64,000 bases of DNA from Streptomyces tsukubensis. GTDB taxonomy: Bacteria; Actinomycetota; Actinomycetes; Streptomycetales; Streptomycetaceae. A program made the position numbers and the translations under genes. The stretch is from positions 62,001 through 126,000 of the forward strand of contig NZ_CP020700.1 in assembly GCF_003932715.1 (NCBI RefSeq), given 5' to 3'. Below the pieces are notes generated by a model that worked only from the letters and a program-made list of their open reading frames with translations, searched no databases and had not been told where the DNA came from. Positions 8,259 to 17,188 of the stretch are shown here, piece after piece (positions within the stretch are counted from its first letter, which is position 1; each line of letters starts with the position of its first letter).

Positions 8259-10433
8259 TCAGTCCGCCGCCGCCTGCCGCAGCGCCCTGGCCAGCTCGCG
8301 TACTCCGTCGCCGTCCGCACCGCCGAGGACCACCAGGGGCGGGGTACGGCCCGCCGCCGCCAGACGCCGGGCGATCTCGTAGGCGATGGCGCCCGCTCCG
8401 GAGAAGCCGCCCAGCACCAGTCGGCTGCCGGGGCCGGTGACCGGTGCGAGGGCGGCCGCGCCGCGGGGCACGTCCGCCGGGGTGCGCAGGACGAACATCG
8501 CCTCGGGGCCGTCGTAGGCATGCAGCAGTGCGCGGCACCAGTCGGCGGGTGCGCCCGGGGCGGCGACGAGGCAGATCACGGCCCGGCCGGCCGGTGCGGC
8601 CGGGCGCAGCGGGACGAGGAGGCTCGCCGGGGCGGGGCGGTCGTGCATCCGGGGCAGGTCCGTTCCGTCGAGTGAGCCGATCACTTCGGCGACGGTGGTG
8701 CCCGGTCCCGCGGTGCGGGGCAGGGTGCGCAGCAGGCGGGCGGTGTGCGCGAGTACGGCCCGGGTCCGGTCGTCGGCCAGGCGTTCGCGGTCGTGGACGG
8801 CGGACAGCACCAGGCTGCCCTGTCCGTCGTGGTGGGCGACGAGGGACAGGGCCGTCGCGGTACGGGCCGGGGCGGGGACGGGGTGCTCGACGCGTACGCC
8901 GTGGGCGGCGAGGGCGGCGGTGAGCCGGTCGTCGCGGCGGGGGGTGTGCGCGAAGGCGAGCTGCGTTTCGGGGAGTTCGGGGAGTTCAGTGGGTTCAGTG
9001 GGTTCGGGGGGTTGAGTGGGTTCGGTGGGTTCGGTGCCGGGGCGGGCGAGCCATTCGTGGATGCGGCCGGCCGGGGTCCATTCGTAGGCGGCCATGTCCA
9101 GTACGCGGTCGCGCAGGGTGCGCAGCAGTCGTTCGACGGGGGCCGCGGGGTCGACCTCGACGGTCAGGGGCAGCGGGTTGGCGAGCGGGCCGGGGATCCT
9201 TTCGATGTCGTCGAGGAGGCCGCCGCGGCCGGAGAAGGAGACGCCGAAGCCGATGGGGACGGGGCCGCGCAGCGGGCCGGAGGCCCGGTAGAGCAGCATG
9301 GCCCACACCGTGTGCAGGGCGCTGGACTCGGTGGCGCCGTGGCGGGCCGCCCAGTGGAGGAGGCGGGTCGTCTCGGTTCCGGAGAGGCGGGTGGAGGTGT
9401 GTCCGGCGCCGTGGTGGCCGGTGTGTTCGCCCGGGGTGGCGCGCGGCAGTGGTGCGGGGGCGGCGTGCGGGGTGGTGCGGCGCCAGAAGTCGCGGGCGGG
9501 CCCGGGGTCCTGGCGGTCCAGCCAGCGGGTGTAGTCGCGCAGGTCGGGGCGGCGTTCCCCGCCGGGCAGGGTGCCGCCGGCGAGGTAGGCGCGGTAGAAC
9601 TCGCGGACCAGGACGCGTGCGCTCCAGTCGTCGAGGAGGGCGCGGTGGTAGGTGAGGACGATGTCGGTGGAGGGCTCTTCGCCGGGGGTGCGCGGCGGCG
9701 GGCCGTCGAGGAGGGCGATGCGCAGCGGGCCGGGGCGGCGCAGGTCGAAGCCGTGGGAGCGTTCGGTGTTCCGGAGGTGTTCGCGGTCGGTGAAGGTGCC
9801 GTGGGTGTGGTGGGTGACCACGTCGGGTCCGGGGTGGTCGAAGAGGACGGTGCGGGGGTGCGGGTCCCAGACGAAGGCGGACCTCAGGACGGTTTCGCAG
9901 GTGGACACCGCCTGCCATGCGGTGGTGAAGCGGGTGAGGTCCAGCGGTCCGTGCCAGCGCCACAGGAGTTGCTCGACCTGGTGGTCGGGGCCGCGGCTCG
10001 CGTCGGTGAGGAGTTCGTGCTGCAGCGGGGTCACGGCGAAGGTCTGCGGCAGGGGCCCGCGGGTGGCGGACCCGGCTGTTTCCCCGCCGGAGGCGGTGTC
10101 CGGCGGGGGGCCGGGGGTGTCCCCGGGGGCGGCGGGCAGGGCGGGGGTGCTGGTGATCAGGTCGGCCAGAAGTCCGGCCGGGCAGGGGGCCGGATCGCCG
10201 GTCGCGGAGGGCAGTTCGAGGCTGTGGTGGTCGGGTCCGTGCCGGTGCAGGCGGAGCCGGCCGGTGAGCGGGGCGGGGTGGCCGGCGGCGATCCGGTCGA
10301 GGGCGGCCAGGAACAGGGCGGGGTCGAGGCGGCCCCGCAGTTCCAGCACCGGCCGGGGCTCCTGGGTGCGGTGGTGGTGTCCGGGGTCGAGGACCACGGT
10401 CATGGTCGGTGCCGGCGAGCGGTCGGTCGGCAT
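8259..10433 (-). CDS. Condensation-like protein with degenerate active site and truncated thioesterase tail
   Basis: A 724-residue protein. Residues 1-90 look like the first strand/helix unit of a condensation domain. After a Pro/Gly-rich linker a full condensation domain follows (PLQHELL near 135 to about 560). The HHxxxDG motif reads H263-R-A-L-L-D-D269, so the catalytic second His is Arg and the Gly is Asp. A Thr-Glu-Pro repeat linker (TEPTEPTQPPEPTEPTE) interrupts the second half. The last 110 residues resemble the front half of a thioesterase, with GGFSGAGAIAYE near residue 677, but end before the acid and His. No adenylation or carrier domain is present. It may be a non-canonical or non-catalytic C domain, or an enzyme for an unusual acyl transfer. 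Confidence 0.82.
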   Translation of the reverse strand: MPTDRSPAPTMTVVLDPGHHHRTQEPRPVLELRGRLDPALFLAALDRIAAGHPAPLTGRLRLHRHGPDHHSLELPSATGDPAPCPAGLLADLITSTPALPAAPGDTPGPPPDTASGGETAGSATRGPLPQTFAVTPLQHELLTDASRGPDHQVEQLLWRWHGPLDLTRFTTAWQAVSTCETVLRSAFVWDPHPRTVLFDHPGPDVVTHHTHGTFTDREHLRNTERSHGFDLRRPGPLRIALLDGPPPRTPGEEPSTDIVLTYHRALLDDWSARVLVREFYRAYLAGGTLPGGERRPDLRDYTRWLDRQDPGPARDFWRRTTPHAAPAPLPRATPGEHTGHHGAGHTSTRLSGTETTRLLHWAARHGATESSALHTVWAMLLYRASGPLRGPVPIGFGVSFSGRGGLLDDIERIPGPLANPLPLTVEVDPAAPVERLLRTLRDRVLDMAAYEWTPAGRIHEWLARPGTEPTEPTQPPEPTEPTELPELPETQLAFAHTPRRDDRLTAALAAHGVRVEHPVPAPARTATALSLVAHHDGQGSLVLSAVHDRERLADDRTRAVLAHTARLLRTLPRTAGPGTTVAEVIGSLDGTDLPRMHDRPAPASLLVPLRPAAPAGRAVICLVAAPGAPADWCRALLHAYDGPEAMFVLRTPADVPRGAAALAPVTGPGSRLVLGGFSGAGAIAYEIARRLAAAGRTPPLVVLGGADGDGVRELARALRQAAAD
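8965..9035. repeat. In-gene 9-bp repeat encoding a Thr-Glu-Pro linker
   Basis: Within the condensation-like gene, variants of GGTTCAGTG/GGTTCGGTG recur in frame and encode a TEP/PEP-type low-complexity linker between sub-domains. It adds no domain, and its length probably varies between strains. Confidence 0.85.
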
Positions 10434-10875
10434 CGGTCTTCCTCCTCTCCTGCCTCACGGGGGTTCGGGTTCGCGGACTGCCGTGCCACGGGGCCGGCCG
10501 GGGAACGGGCCGGGCCGGCAGCGGGTGGGGGCGGCGGGCGGGCGGGGCGGTTGCGGCCGGTGGGCCGGGGGAACCGGCCGGGCGGCCCGGGTGCCGCCGG
10601 TGCGGGGACGGCCGGGGCGCGGGAGGCCGGTGCCGGTGTACGGGGGCCGGTGCGGGCGGGCCGGTCCGGGGGCCGGTGGCGTACCGTCTGCGCCGGGGTG
10701 GGGTACGGGTCCACCGGCACCGGGGGCGGTTGGTCGTGCCCTGCACTCGCCGGGGTCCGGGCGGTGGACGGTTCGCGCAGGGTGGTGTGCCGTTCGTCCA
10801 CGGCCGGCTCCTCCCACTCGACACCGGTCACGGTAGCGGCGCGGGCGGGGCTGCCCCGTTTCCTCCGGTACTCCC
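10434..10875. other. Intergenic region upstream of the condensation-like gene
   Basis: About 440 bp with only shadow frames of biased composition. It should hold the promoter of the leftward condensation-like gene. A single CCCCTA word lies at 10873-10878. No gene is seen. Confidence 0.5.
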
Positions 10876-11268
10876 CTAGCGTTCCGCAAGCCCCTGCGGG
10901 CGGCGCGGGGCGGGAGGAAGGGGGTGATGGTCGGTCACGGCGGGCGGACCGGCGTCCGCCCGGGGGGTGGTGTGGTGCTCGGTGATGCGGCCCTCGCCGT
11001 CGAAGCGGAACTCCGCGAACAGACACCGGGCGGCGGTGCCGGTGGTCGCGGTCAGGCGCAGGGCGACGTGGTCGCCGTCGGCGAGGACGCTGTCGCAGAC
11101 CAGCAGCGGACGGTCGGGGGCGAAGAGGGCGGTGAGGAGGCAGGGTTCGCCCCGGTTGGCGGACTCGACCAGGGCGAGGGCGAGGGCCTTGTTGCGTTCC
11201 TGCACGGTGTGGCGGGTCAGGAAGGCATGCAGGGTCCCGCTCAGCGGGTCGGTCAGGGTCAGGCGCAT
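10876..11268 (-). CDS. Small SnoaL-like / NTF2-fold protein
   Basis: A 130-residue protein: MRLTLTDPLSGTLHAFL, a helix NKALALALVESANRGEPCLLTALFA, then beta strands (CLFAEFRFDGEGRITEHHT) and a disordered Pro-rich tail. Strand and helix order match NTF2-like proteins. The ATG at 11268 follows AAAGGCCCGGCC; longer in-frame starts to 11538 give only Pro/Arg-rich sequence. It precedes the condensation-like gene on the same strand, though 440 bp away. Function is not predictable beyond the fold. Confidence 0.65.
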   Translation of the reverse strand: MRLTLTDPLSGTLHAFLTRHTVQERNKALALALVESANRGEPCLLTALFAPDRPLLVCDSVLADGDHVALRLTATTGTAARCLFAEFRFDGEGRITEHHTTPRADAGPPAVTDHHPLPPAPRRPQGLAER

Positions 11269-11662
11269 GGCCGGGCCTTTCGTGTCGTGGGGGACACTCG
11301 CCGGGTCGGAGCAGCGGCCTTCTGCGCTGCGGATGCCGGGGCCGCCGACGGCGGGGGTGGGCGTTGCGGCAGAGGGCGGCACCGCCGGCGGGCTCGTGCT
11401 CCGCGGGCGTCCCGGGGGCCGGGGTGTTCGTCCGCCGAGGATCACCGGCCGCCCTGGAGAAACACCTGAGGCCCGGTCGGGCGGGCCCGGCGGCGGGGGC
11501 GGGAGGGAGAGCGGCCCGGGGAGAGGGCGCCGGGGCACGGGCCGGTGCCGTGTGCGTCCGTACGGCGTGCAACCGCCGGGCCCGGCACGCGGGTGACCGC
11601 GCTCGCCCCGCGGTGGGCGGTGGACGAGCGGTCCACCGCCGCCCGCGCCGGGGAAGCGGGGG

Positions 11663-12484
11663 TCAGGCGGCGAAGAGGTCGAAGGTCGAGGTGCGCCGCG
11701 CTCCCGCCACCACGTCCAGCTGCGGGTCGACGGAGAGCATGGCCTGGTGCAGCCGCTGCAGCTGCGGCGAGGGCTCCACGCCGAGTTCGTCGATCAGGCG
11801 CATCCGCAGCCTGCGGTAGGCCTCCAGGGCCCCGGCCTGCCGCCCCGACCGGTACAGCGCCACCATCATCTGCGCGTGCAGGCCCTCGTGCTGGGGGTGG
11901 CGGGCCGTCAGGTCGGTCAGTTCGGGGATGAGTTCGGTGTGCCGGCCGAGTTTGAGGTCGGCGTCGATACGGCGTTCGACGACGGCCAGCCGGCTCTCCT
12001 CCAGGCGTCTGACCTCGATGTCGAGGATCGGTCCGACGCGTATGTCGACGAGGGCCGGTCCCTTCCACAGGTCGAGAGCGGCCCGCAGCCGCCGCGCCGA
12101 CACCTCGTTGTCCCCCGTTTCGAAAGCGGTCTGTCCCTGGCGTGCCAGACGCTCGTACTCGTGGACGTCGACGCTGGCTTCGGGGATCTGCAGCAGATAT
12201 CCCCCGTGCCGGGTGGCCAGTACCTCCTTGGCTCCGCCCGGTGCGCTCGGGCCCATCGCGGTGTCCAGTCTTCTGCGGAGCTGGAGGATGTAGGTCTGCA
12301 GGGTGGTGAGGGCGCTCTGCGGCGGCGCGGTCCCCCAGATCTCTTCCATGAGCATCGGGACGGGCAGGACACGCCCCGGATAGAGCGCCATCAGGGACAG
12401 GATCTGCCGCGGCTTGGCCGCGGTGGGAACGATGGATCCCCCGTTGACCTCGGCACTCAACGGCCCCAGAACCTGAATTCTCAC
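11663..12484 (-). CDS. SARP-family transcriptional activator 1
   Basis: A 273-residue Streptomyces antibiotic regulatory protein of the short type. It has an OmpR-like winged-helix at the N-terminus (IQVLGPLSAEVNG, KPRQILSLMAL, LMEEIWG, TLQTYILQLRR, GGYLL) followed by the all-helical BTAD (EYERLARQG, AALDLWKGPAL, LGRHTELIPEL, ALEAYRRLRMRLIDELGVEPSPQLQRLHQAML). SARPs bind direct repeats near the -35 region and recruit RNA polymerase. The GTG at 12484 is chosen because GAGGGGG lies four bases upstream and homology starts at once. It is downstream of and parallel to SARP 2. Confidence 0.96.
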   Translation of the reverse strand: MRIQVLGPLSAEVNGGSIVPTAAKPRQILSLMALYPGRVLPVPMLMEEIWGTAPPQSALTTLQTYILQLRRRLDTAMGPSAPGGAKEVLATRHGGYLLQIPEASVDVHEYERLARQGQTAFETGDNEVSARRLRAALDLWKGPALVDIRVGPILDIEVRRLEESRLAVVERRIDADLKLGRHTELIPELTDLTARHPQHEGLHAQMMVALYRSGRQAGALEAYRRLRMRLIDELGVEPSPQLQRLHQAMLSVDPQLDVVAGARRTSTFDLFAA

Positions 12485-12816
12485 GGTACCCCCTCTTCCG
12501 TAGTGGTCGAGCTCTCTGTCCGGATTCCTTCCGCCGGCCGGGATCGGTGCCGCGTTCCACGCTAGCCGGGCCCGTCCGGGGCGAGCGGGACGGTGTAGCG
12601 GCCCTCGACCGGGCCTCCAACTGCCGTGCCCGGTACCTGAGTGAGGGCGTCGGGGCGCAGGCCGGCGGTGTTGCGGCCGGTACGGGGGTACGGGGTGCGG
12701 CGCCCCGGCTTCGCATCGCCACCCGGGCGGATGGCGCGCCGCCGGTGCGAGCGGCGGGGGCGGGTGGCCGGGGCCGTGCCGTCCCGTGGTTCCCGGCCCG
12801 CGGCGGTGATACGGAA

Positions 12817-12870
12817 CGCGGCCCGTTCCGGGGGGAAACACGCGGGTGCTGCTCCCCGGAACGGGCCGCG
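12817..12870 (-). terminator. Strong hairpin downstream of SARP 2
   Basis: A perfect 17-bp inverted repeat: left arm 12817-12833 (CGCGGCCCGTTCCGGGG), right arm 12854-12870, with a 20-base loop. It lies 19 bp past the SARP 2 stop on the minus strand and upstream of SARP 1. It should end SARP 2 transcripts and keep the two SARPs as separate units. Confidence 0.85.
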
Positions 12871-12888
12871 GACGGCGGGCGGGCGTTT

Positions 12889-13755
12889 TCACACCTGCGC
12901 CATGCGGCCCCTGCCGGATCCGGTGGGCGGTCCGGCGGGCGGGGGCGCCGGGTGTTCCATGGACAGCGGGGTCTCGGGGGCGGCCACCAGGATCGACTGC
13001 TGCAGCCGGCGCAGCCGCGCCGAGGGCTCCAGGCCGAGGTCCCGTACGAGGGTGCCGCGCAGCCGGTGGTAGACGCCGAGCGCCTCGCTGCGCCGGCCGG
13101 AGCGGTGCAGGGCCAGCATGAACTGGGCGTGCAGATTCTCATGAGTGCGGTAGCGGCTGGTCAGCACGGTGAGTTCGGCCAGGAGTTCGCGGTGCCGGCC
13201 GAGCCGCAGATCGGCCTCGATGCGCTGGTCGAGAGCGCACAGACGGCTCTCCTCCAGCCGTCTGGCCTCCATCTGCAGCTGGGTTCCGGTGTGGACATCG
13301 GCGAACGCGGCCCCGGTCCACAGGCCGAGGGCGTCCCGGAGCTTGCGGGCGGCTCCGGGGAAGTCACCGGCGTCCATGGCCCGGTATCCGGCGCCCGCCA
13401 GCCGCTCGAACTCCCGCACGTCGCTGGTGCCGCCACCGGTGACCAGGAGATAGCCGCCGGGCGAGGTGACCAGTACGTCCTTCGCGCTGCGCCGTGGCAC
13501 ACCCTCGACGGGTACGTCCTTCTCCAGTGCGGCGGAGATGAGTTCGCGCAGCTGCAGCACGTACGTCTGCAGGGTGGTGCGGGCGCTGCGCGGCGGAGTG
13601 CCGCCCCACAGCTCCTCGATCAGCCCGCCGACGGGCACCACCTGGTCGGCGTGGAGGGCCAGGCAGGCAAGAACCTGCCGTGGCTTCGGCGCCGTCGGGG
13701 TGACCGAAACCCCGTTTTCCCTGGCGCCCAGCGTGCCCAGCACATCAATATCCAC
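12889..13755 (-). CDS. SARP-family transcriptional activator 2
   Basis: A 288-residue SARP paralogous to the neighbour. Winged helix: IDVLGTLGARENG, KPRQVLACLAL, LIEELWGG, TLQTYVLQLREL, PGGYLL. BTAD: EFERLAGAGYRAMDAGDF to RDLGLEPSARLRRLQQSIL. A Pro-rich tail follows. The GTG at 13755 has GGGGAG six bases upstream; the extra N-terminal residues of the longer frame (from 13857) cover an operator-like sequence, so they are unlikely to be coding. An ARE-like site lies about 80 bp upstream, suggesting direct control by a butyrolactone receptor, a common top step of antibiotic cascades. Confidence 0.95.
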   Translation of the reverse strand: MDIDVLGTLGARENGVSVTPTAPKPRQVLACLALHADQVVPVGGLIEELWGGTPPRSARTTLQTYVLQLRELISAALEKDVPVEGVPRRSAKDVLVTSPGGYLLVTGGGTSDVREFERLAGAGYRAMDAGDFPGAARKLRDALGLWTGAAFADVHTGTQLQMEARRLEESRLCALDQRIEADLRLGRHRELLAELTVLTSRYRTHENLHAQFMLALHRSGRRSEALGVYHRLRGTLVRDLGLEPSARLRRLQQSILVAAPETPLSMEHPAPPPAGPPTGSGRGRMAQV

Positions 13756-13836
13756 ACCGACTCCCCATGTCGTGGCTCCTGGGACGGTCTCCGGCCCATA
13801 CCAAGTAAAAAACAGCACGAACGGTCTGTCAATATC

Positions 13837-13854
13837 AAACCGACCAAGCTGTTT
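13837..13854. promoter_or_regulatory. ARE-like operator upstream of SARP 2
   Basis: AAACCG-ACCAAG-CTGTTT fits the autoregulatory element pattern bound by ArpA/ScbR-type TetR receptors (AAACCR-N6-nnGTWT, derived from the six sites in this window). It is 82 bp upstream of the SARP 2 start, within a locally AT-rich stretch. Confidence 0.75.
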
Positions 13855-14018
13855 CATTCATTGAAGCTCGACCGGTCCACCACTCCTCATCGACCTTCCG
13901 GGCTGGGGCAACACCCTGAAGCCGACGGCATCCCCCTGAAACGCCACGGAGCCCCGGGCGCCGGTCCGGCAAGCGCCGCGCGCCGTCCGTCACCCGTGGA
14001 ACAAACCGTGCGCCCTGT

Positions 14019-14657
14019 TCAGGAGGGGCCGGGTGCCGCGCCCGGGGAGCCGCCGGGCAGCAGCCGGCCGAGGGTGCCGGCCGCCGCCAGCCGCGGCAGC
14101 AGCAGACCCCAGAACCGTACGAGCACGGCAGGGGCCGCCCATGCCCGGTCGCCGGCGCCGAGCACTTCGAAGCCCACCGTCGCCGCGACCACGGCGACCG
14201 AGGCGTCGGCGGCGGACACGCCCTCGGCGAGAGCGCCTTCGCGCTCCGCCTCCCGGAGCACCTCCTCGACCCAGGCCTGCCACTGCCGGCGCAGGTCGAC
14301 GGCACCGCTCCGGCGCGGCAGTCCGCAGCCGAGCTCGAACCCCGCCCGGACCACGACGTCCCGGTCCAGCCTCGCCGCCAGAGCATGGGTGGCGTCGATG
14401 AGCCGCTGCAGCGGGCCGGGCCCGCCGGCCGGGGCGGGCCCGGCGATGACCCGGACCGCGGCGGCCGCCTCGTCCTCCACGGCCCGGGCCAGGACCCGCT
14501 TGTTCTCGAAGTGGAAGTGCAGCGCACCGCTGCTGACCCCGGCCTTCCGGCTGATGGAGCCGAGCGACGCCATCGCGAAACCGTCCTGCGCGAACACCTC
14601 GGCGGCCGCTCGCACCAGGGCCTGCCGCGTGCGCAGGGCACGCTCCTGCTTCACCAT
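14019..14657 (-). CDS. TetR-family gamma-butyrolactone receptor homologue 1
   Basis: A 212-residue TetR protein. The N-terminal helix-turn-helix reads KQERALRTRQALVRAAAEVFAQDGF, SLGSISRKAGVSSGALHFHFENKRVLA, the form typical of ArpA/ScbR/CprB receptors and their pseudo-receptors. In the ligand domain RRQWQAWVEEVLREAEREG keeps the Trp-containing helix used in butyrolactone binding. It is divergent from AfsA homologue 1, with ARE-like sites at 14967 and 15312 in the gap, so autoregulation is likely. Whether it is a true ligand receptor or a pseudo-receptor cannot be decided from sequence. Confidence 0.93.
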   Translation of the reverse strand: MVKQERALRTRQALVRAAAEVFAQDGFAMASLGSISRKAGVSSGALHFHFENKRVLARAVEDEAAAAVRVIAGPAPAGGPGPLQRLIDATHALAARLDRDVVVRAGFELGCGLPRRSGAVDLRRQWQAWVEEVLREAEREGALAEGVSAADASVAVVAATVGFEVLGAGDRAWAAPAVLVRFWGLLLPRLAAAGTLGRLLPGGSPGAAPGPS

Positions 14658-14966
14658 GCCGGGTTCTCCTGACTGGGGCGGCAGGCGGCTTCACCGGCCG
14701 GCCCCGGGCTCGTTCTCCTGATACGGCGGCTCACCGCAGGGCAGAACACCCCGCCGCTCACCGGAAGAAGGGGCAGTCCGGCCCGGGGCGGAACCGGGGC
14801 CGGACCCCGGGAGAATCCGCCACGGGAGCGGGCCCGGGCTCCGGCGCGGCCGTCCGGGCCACCGGAAGACCGCCGGACCCGGCCCGGACGGCGCCGCCGT
14901 CATCGCCACGCCACGCCCCTTCCCGGGACGGAGCCGAGGAGACCCGGCCCGGCCCCCCATCTTAAC

Positions 14967-14984
14967 AAACCGCTTGGACGGTTT
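14967..14984. promoter_or_regulatory. ARE-like operator upstream of TetR 1
   Basis: AAACCG-CTTGGA-CGGTTT is a perfect 6-bp inverted repeat with a 6-bp spacer, followed by TATATAG. It is the best match in the window to a symmetric butyrolactone-receptor operator, 310 bp upstream of the TetR 1 start. Confidence 0.82.
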
Positions 14985-15079
14985 ATATAGAGTGTTCACA
15001 AGAACCCCGTTCCACCCGTCTCCTGACCGGAAATCGCGCGGGTACCCCAGCCGCTTCCCCGGCGGCCGGAGCACCTTCC

Positions 15080-15124
15080 GCCGTAGCCGGGGCGGCCCTG
15101 CGCCGCACCGGCTACGGCGCAGGG
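15080..15124. promoter_or_regulatory. Two overlapping alternative stem-loops
   Basis: Stem A pairs 15080-15090 with 15108-15118 (GCCGTAGCCGG/CCGGCTACGGC, 11 bp perfect). Stem B pairs 15096-15105 with 15115-15124 (CCCTGCGCCG/CGGCGCAGGG, 10 bp perfect). They share 15115-15118, so only one can form. They could act as a transcription insulator or a conformational switch in a leader RNA. Confidence 0.7.
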
Positions 15125-15311
15125 CACGGTGATACCAGGGCCCGCCCCGGGGCCGCCCGGGACACGGGGCAGCCGGGACCCGGCGGCCCCGGCGGCGCAA
15201 GGGGCCCCGGGGCGCGGACCGCCCGGCAGGCCGGACCGCTCACCTCCGGATCCGGGAACGGCCCGTTCCCTTTTCCCGCCCGGCCGCAGGGCCATATTTC
15301 TTCTAGAAATT

Positions 15312-15329
15312 AAACCGGGTGGTATGTAT
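15312..15329. promoter_or_regulatory. ARE-like operator upstream of AfsA 1
   Basis: AAACCG-GGTGGT-ATGTAT, 62 bp upstream of the AfsA 1 start. It has the same left half and GTAT right end as the sites at 17189 and 19773. Confidence 0.72.
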
Positions 15330-15390
15330 CTTCGGGCTTACCGGGGGGAGAGCACCCCTGGTGCAGGCCACTACGGCTCAGGGGGATTCC

Positions 15391-16371
15391 ATGTCCGCGA
15401 GCACGTTCCGCACCGACCGCGCACTACCCGGCACGGCAGGCACACCGGGCAGCGCGGCAGTACCTCCGGGGGCGAGGCCGGCGCCCGACCGGCCGCTGAC
15501 CAGCATCGTCCCGAAGGAACTCGTCCACCGCACGGGCGTCGCCGAGGTCATGCTCACCGGCTGGGAGCGGGTGGAAGGCGACCACTTCACGGTGACCGCC
15601 CAGTGGCCCCGCGGCCACAGCCTCTTCACCACCGGGGGCCGTTATCACCCGCTGATTGCCGCAGAAACGATCCGCCAGGCGGGGATCCTGCTGGCCCACA
15701 CCGAGTACGGCGTACCGCTGGACGGGCCGCTGCCGGTGGAGGAGATCCGGGTGAGCACCCGCCCCGGGCTCTTCGGCATCGGCTGGACACCCGCCACGCT
15801 CGAACTCCGGGTCACCGTCCGGCCGCGGCACGCGGACGACGGGACCCTGACGGGGCTGCGCGCCGAGACCGAGATCCGCCGCGACGGCCGTACGGCCGCG
15901 ACCGGTCTGAGCGCCGTCGCCTGCGTCACGGCGCCCGAGGACGAGCGGCCGCCCTCCCGCCGCCCGGCCCTGCGGGACGGGCTTCCGGCCGCCGCACCGC
16001 AGGCCCCCCTTGCGCCGCAGGCCGTCGGACGCCTCTCTCCCCTGGACGTCGTCCTGTCCCCCACCCCGCGGCCGGACCGCTGGCTGCTGCGCACCGACAC
16101 CGGGCATCCCGTCTTCACCGGCCGCGGCGGCCGGATCCCGGACATGGTGCTGCTCGAAGCGGCCTGTCAGGCCACGGCCATGACCCTGGGACGCCCCTGC
16201 ACACCGCTGGACATCGCCGCCGGGTTCGGGCCCGGCACCGTACCGGCCGGCCCGTGCGTGATCGGGGCGCGCCGTCTGCCCGCCGCCGGGGGAACGGAGT
16301 CGGTGCTGGTGACGGGCCGTCTCCACGGCGAACCGGTGTTCCACTCCACGGTGACCGCGGCCGCCGGCTGA
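15391..16371 (+). CDS. afsA: AfsA-family gamma-butyrolactone/butenolide synthase 1
   Basis: A 326-residue AfsA/ScbA-type enzyme with two hot-dog-like repeats. Repeat 1 has VPKELVHRTGVAEVMLTGWE, HSLFTTGGRYHPLIAAETIRQAGILLAHTEYGVPL; repeat 2 has DVVLSPTP, HPVF and DMVLLEAACQA. AfsA condenses a beta-ketoacyl thioester with dihydroxyacetone phosphate to start autoregulator synthesis. The His, Glu and Arg of the HPLIAAETIRQ block are retained. The ATG at 15391 follows GGGGGATTCC. It lies in a divergent pair with TetR 1 and an ARE lies 62 bp upstream. Confidence 0.94.
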   Translation: MSASTFRTDRALPGTAGTPGSAAVPPGARPAPDRPLTSIVPKELVHRTGVAEVMLTGWERVEGDHFTVTAQWPRGHSLFTTGGRYHPLIAAETIRQAGILLAHTEYGVPLDGPLPVEEIRVSTRPGLFGIGWTPATLELRVTVRPRHADDGTLTGLRAETEIRRDGRTAATGLSAVACVTAPEDERPPSRRPALRDGLPAAAPQAPLAPQAVGRLSPLDVVLSPTPRPDRWLLRTDTGHPVFTGRGGRIPDMVLLEAACQATAMTLGRPCTPLDIAAGFGPGTVPAGPCVIGARRLPAAGGTESVLVTGRLHGEPVFHSTVTAAAG

Positions 16372-16446
16372 ACCACCGGGCGGGGCGGGGCCGCGCGGCC
16401 GTGACCGGGCGGCACGGCAACCGGGGGGCAGGGCACGGCCGGCCGG

Positions 16447-17124
16447 TCAGCCCGCCGCGACCGGCTCCCCGGCGAGCGCCTCCCGGCCCCGCGCCTCGCT
16501 TCTGACGCCGAGTTCCATCGCCCGCGCGGTGGTGATCTCCAGGCTCGCCAGGACGGCGGGAACCGCGATACCGGGCAGCAGATGCCCGAAGAGCGACACC
16601 ACCCGCGCCTCCAGGTCCTCCCGCTGCGCCAGGATCTGCGAATAGACCTGCACGCCGGTCCAGGACGCCGAGAACAGCCAGGCGGTCTCGGACGGCACCA
16701 CGTGCGGGAGGAGTTCGCCCTGCTTCTTGGCCTCCTCCAGCAGCAGGGCGCTCGCGCCGATCCACTGCGTGATGGCCTCGGTGCCGAACTGGGCCCGCAC
16801 ATCCTGCTCCAGGCTGAGCCGGGCGACCGCGCTCACCAGCGGATCCCGGCGCATGCGGTAGGCCACGGTGAGCCCCGTGTCCACCAGTTCCTGCAGCTTG
16901 GAGGCGCTGGGCTCCACCGAGACCGTACTGAACTGCTGGCTCAGCACCCCTTCCGCCAGAGCCGCCTTGGACGGGAAGTGAAAGTAGAGCGCGCCCTTGG
17001 TCACACCGGCCCTGGCCAGGATCTCGCCGATGGTCGCGCGCTCGTAGCCGCACTCGTCGAACACAGAAGCAGCGGCCGTCACGATCGCCAGCTTCGTCCG
17101 GATCGCACGCTCCTGCTGCGCCAT
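16447..17124 (-). CDS. TetR-family gamma-butyrolactone receptor homologue 2
   Basis: A 225-residue ArpA/ScbR-like receptor. DNA-binding part: QQERAIRTKLAIVTAAASVFDECGY, TIGEILARAGVTKGALYFHFPSKAALAEGVL. Ligand domain: TQWIGASALLLEEAKKQGELLPHVVPSETAWLFSASWTGVQVYSQI, which matches true receptors closely (Trp in the binding pocket, GEL, GVQ..S). This is the better candidate for the actual autoregulator receptor. The divergent gap to the SDR gene contains an ARE-like site at 17189, 65 bp upstream of this start, consistent with autorepression and control of the SDR. Confidence 0.95.
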   Translation of the reverse strand: MAQQERAIRTKLAIVTAAASVFDECGYERATIGEILARAGVTKGALYFHFPSKAALAEGVLSQQFSTVSVEPSASKLQELVDTGLTVAYRMRRDPLVSAVARLSLEQDVRAQFGTEAITQWIGASALLLEEAKKQGELLPHVVPSETAWLFSASWTGVQVYSQILAQREDLEARVVSLFGHLLPGIAVPAVLASLEITTARAMELGVRSEARGREALAGEPVAAG

Positions 17125-17188
17125 GAAGGCCCTCCCTGGTCATTGCTGGGTACGGCACCAGGTCAGGTGTCCGTTCTCTACCAGAACC

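Larger units (their letters stand above)
14658..15390. other. Divergent regulatory region, TetR 1 / AfsA 1
   Basis: About 730 bp without a gene. It holds two ARE-like sites close to the two flanking promoters and, between them, a pair of overlapping, mutually exclusive stem-loops (listed separately). The rest is GC-rich with no coding signal. Confidence 0.6.

Noticed and set aside
8745..10985. 746-codon plus-strand frame opposite the condensation-like gene
   Set aside because: Gly/Val/Ala-rich antisense shadow without motifs; the minus frame carries a condensation domain.
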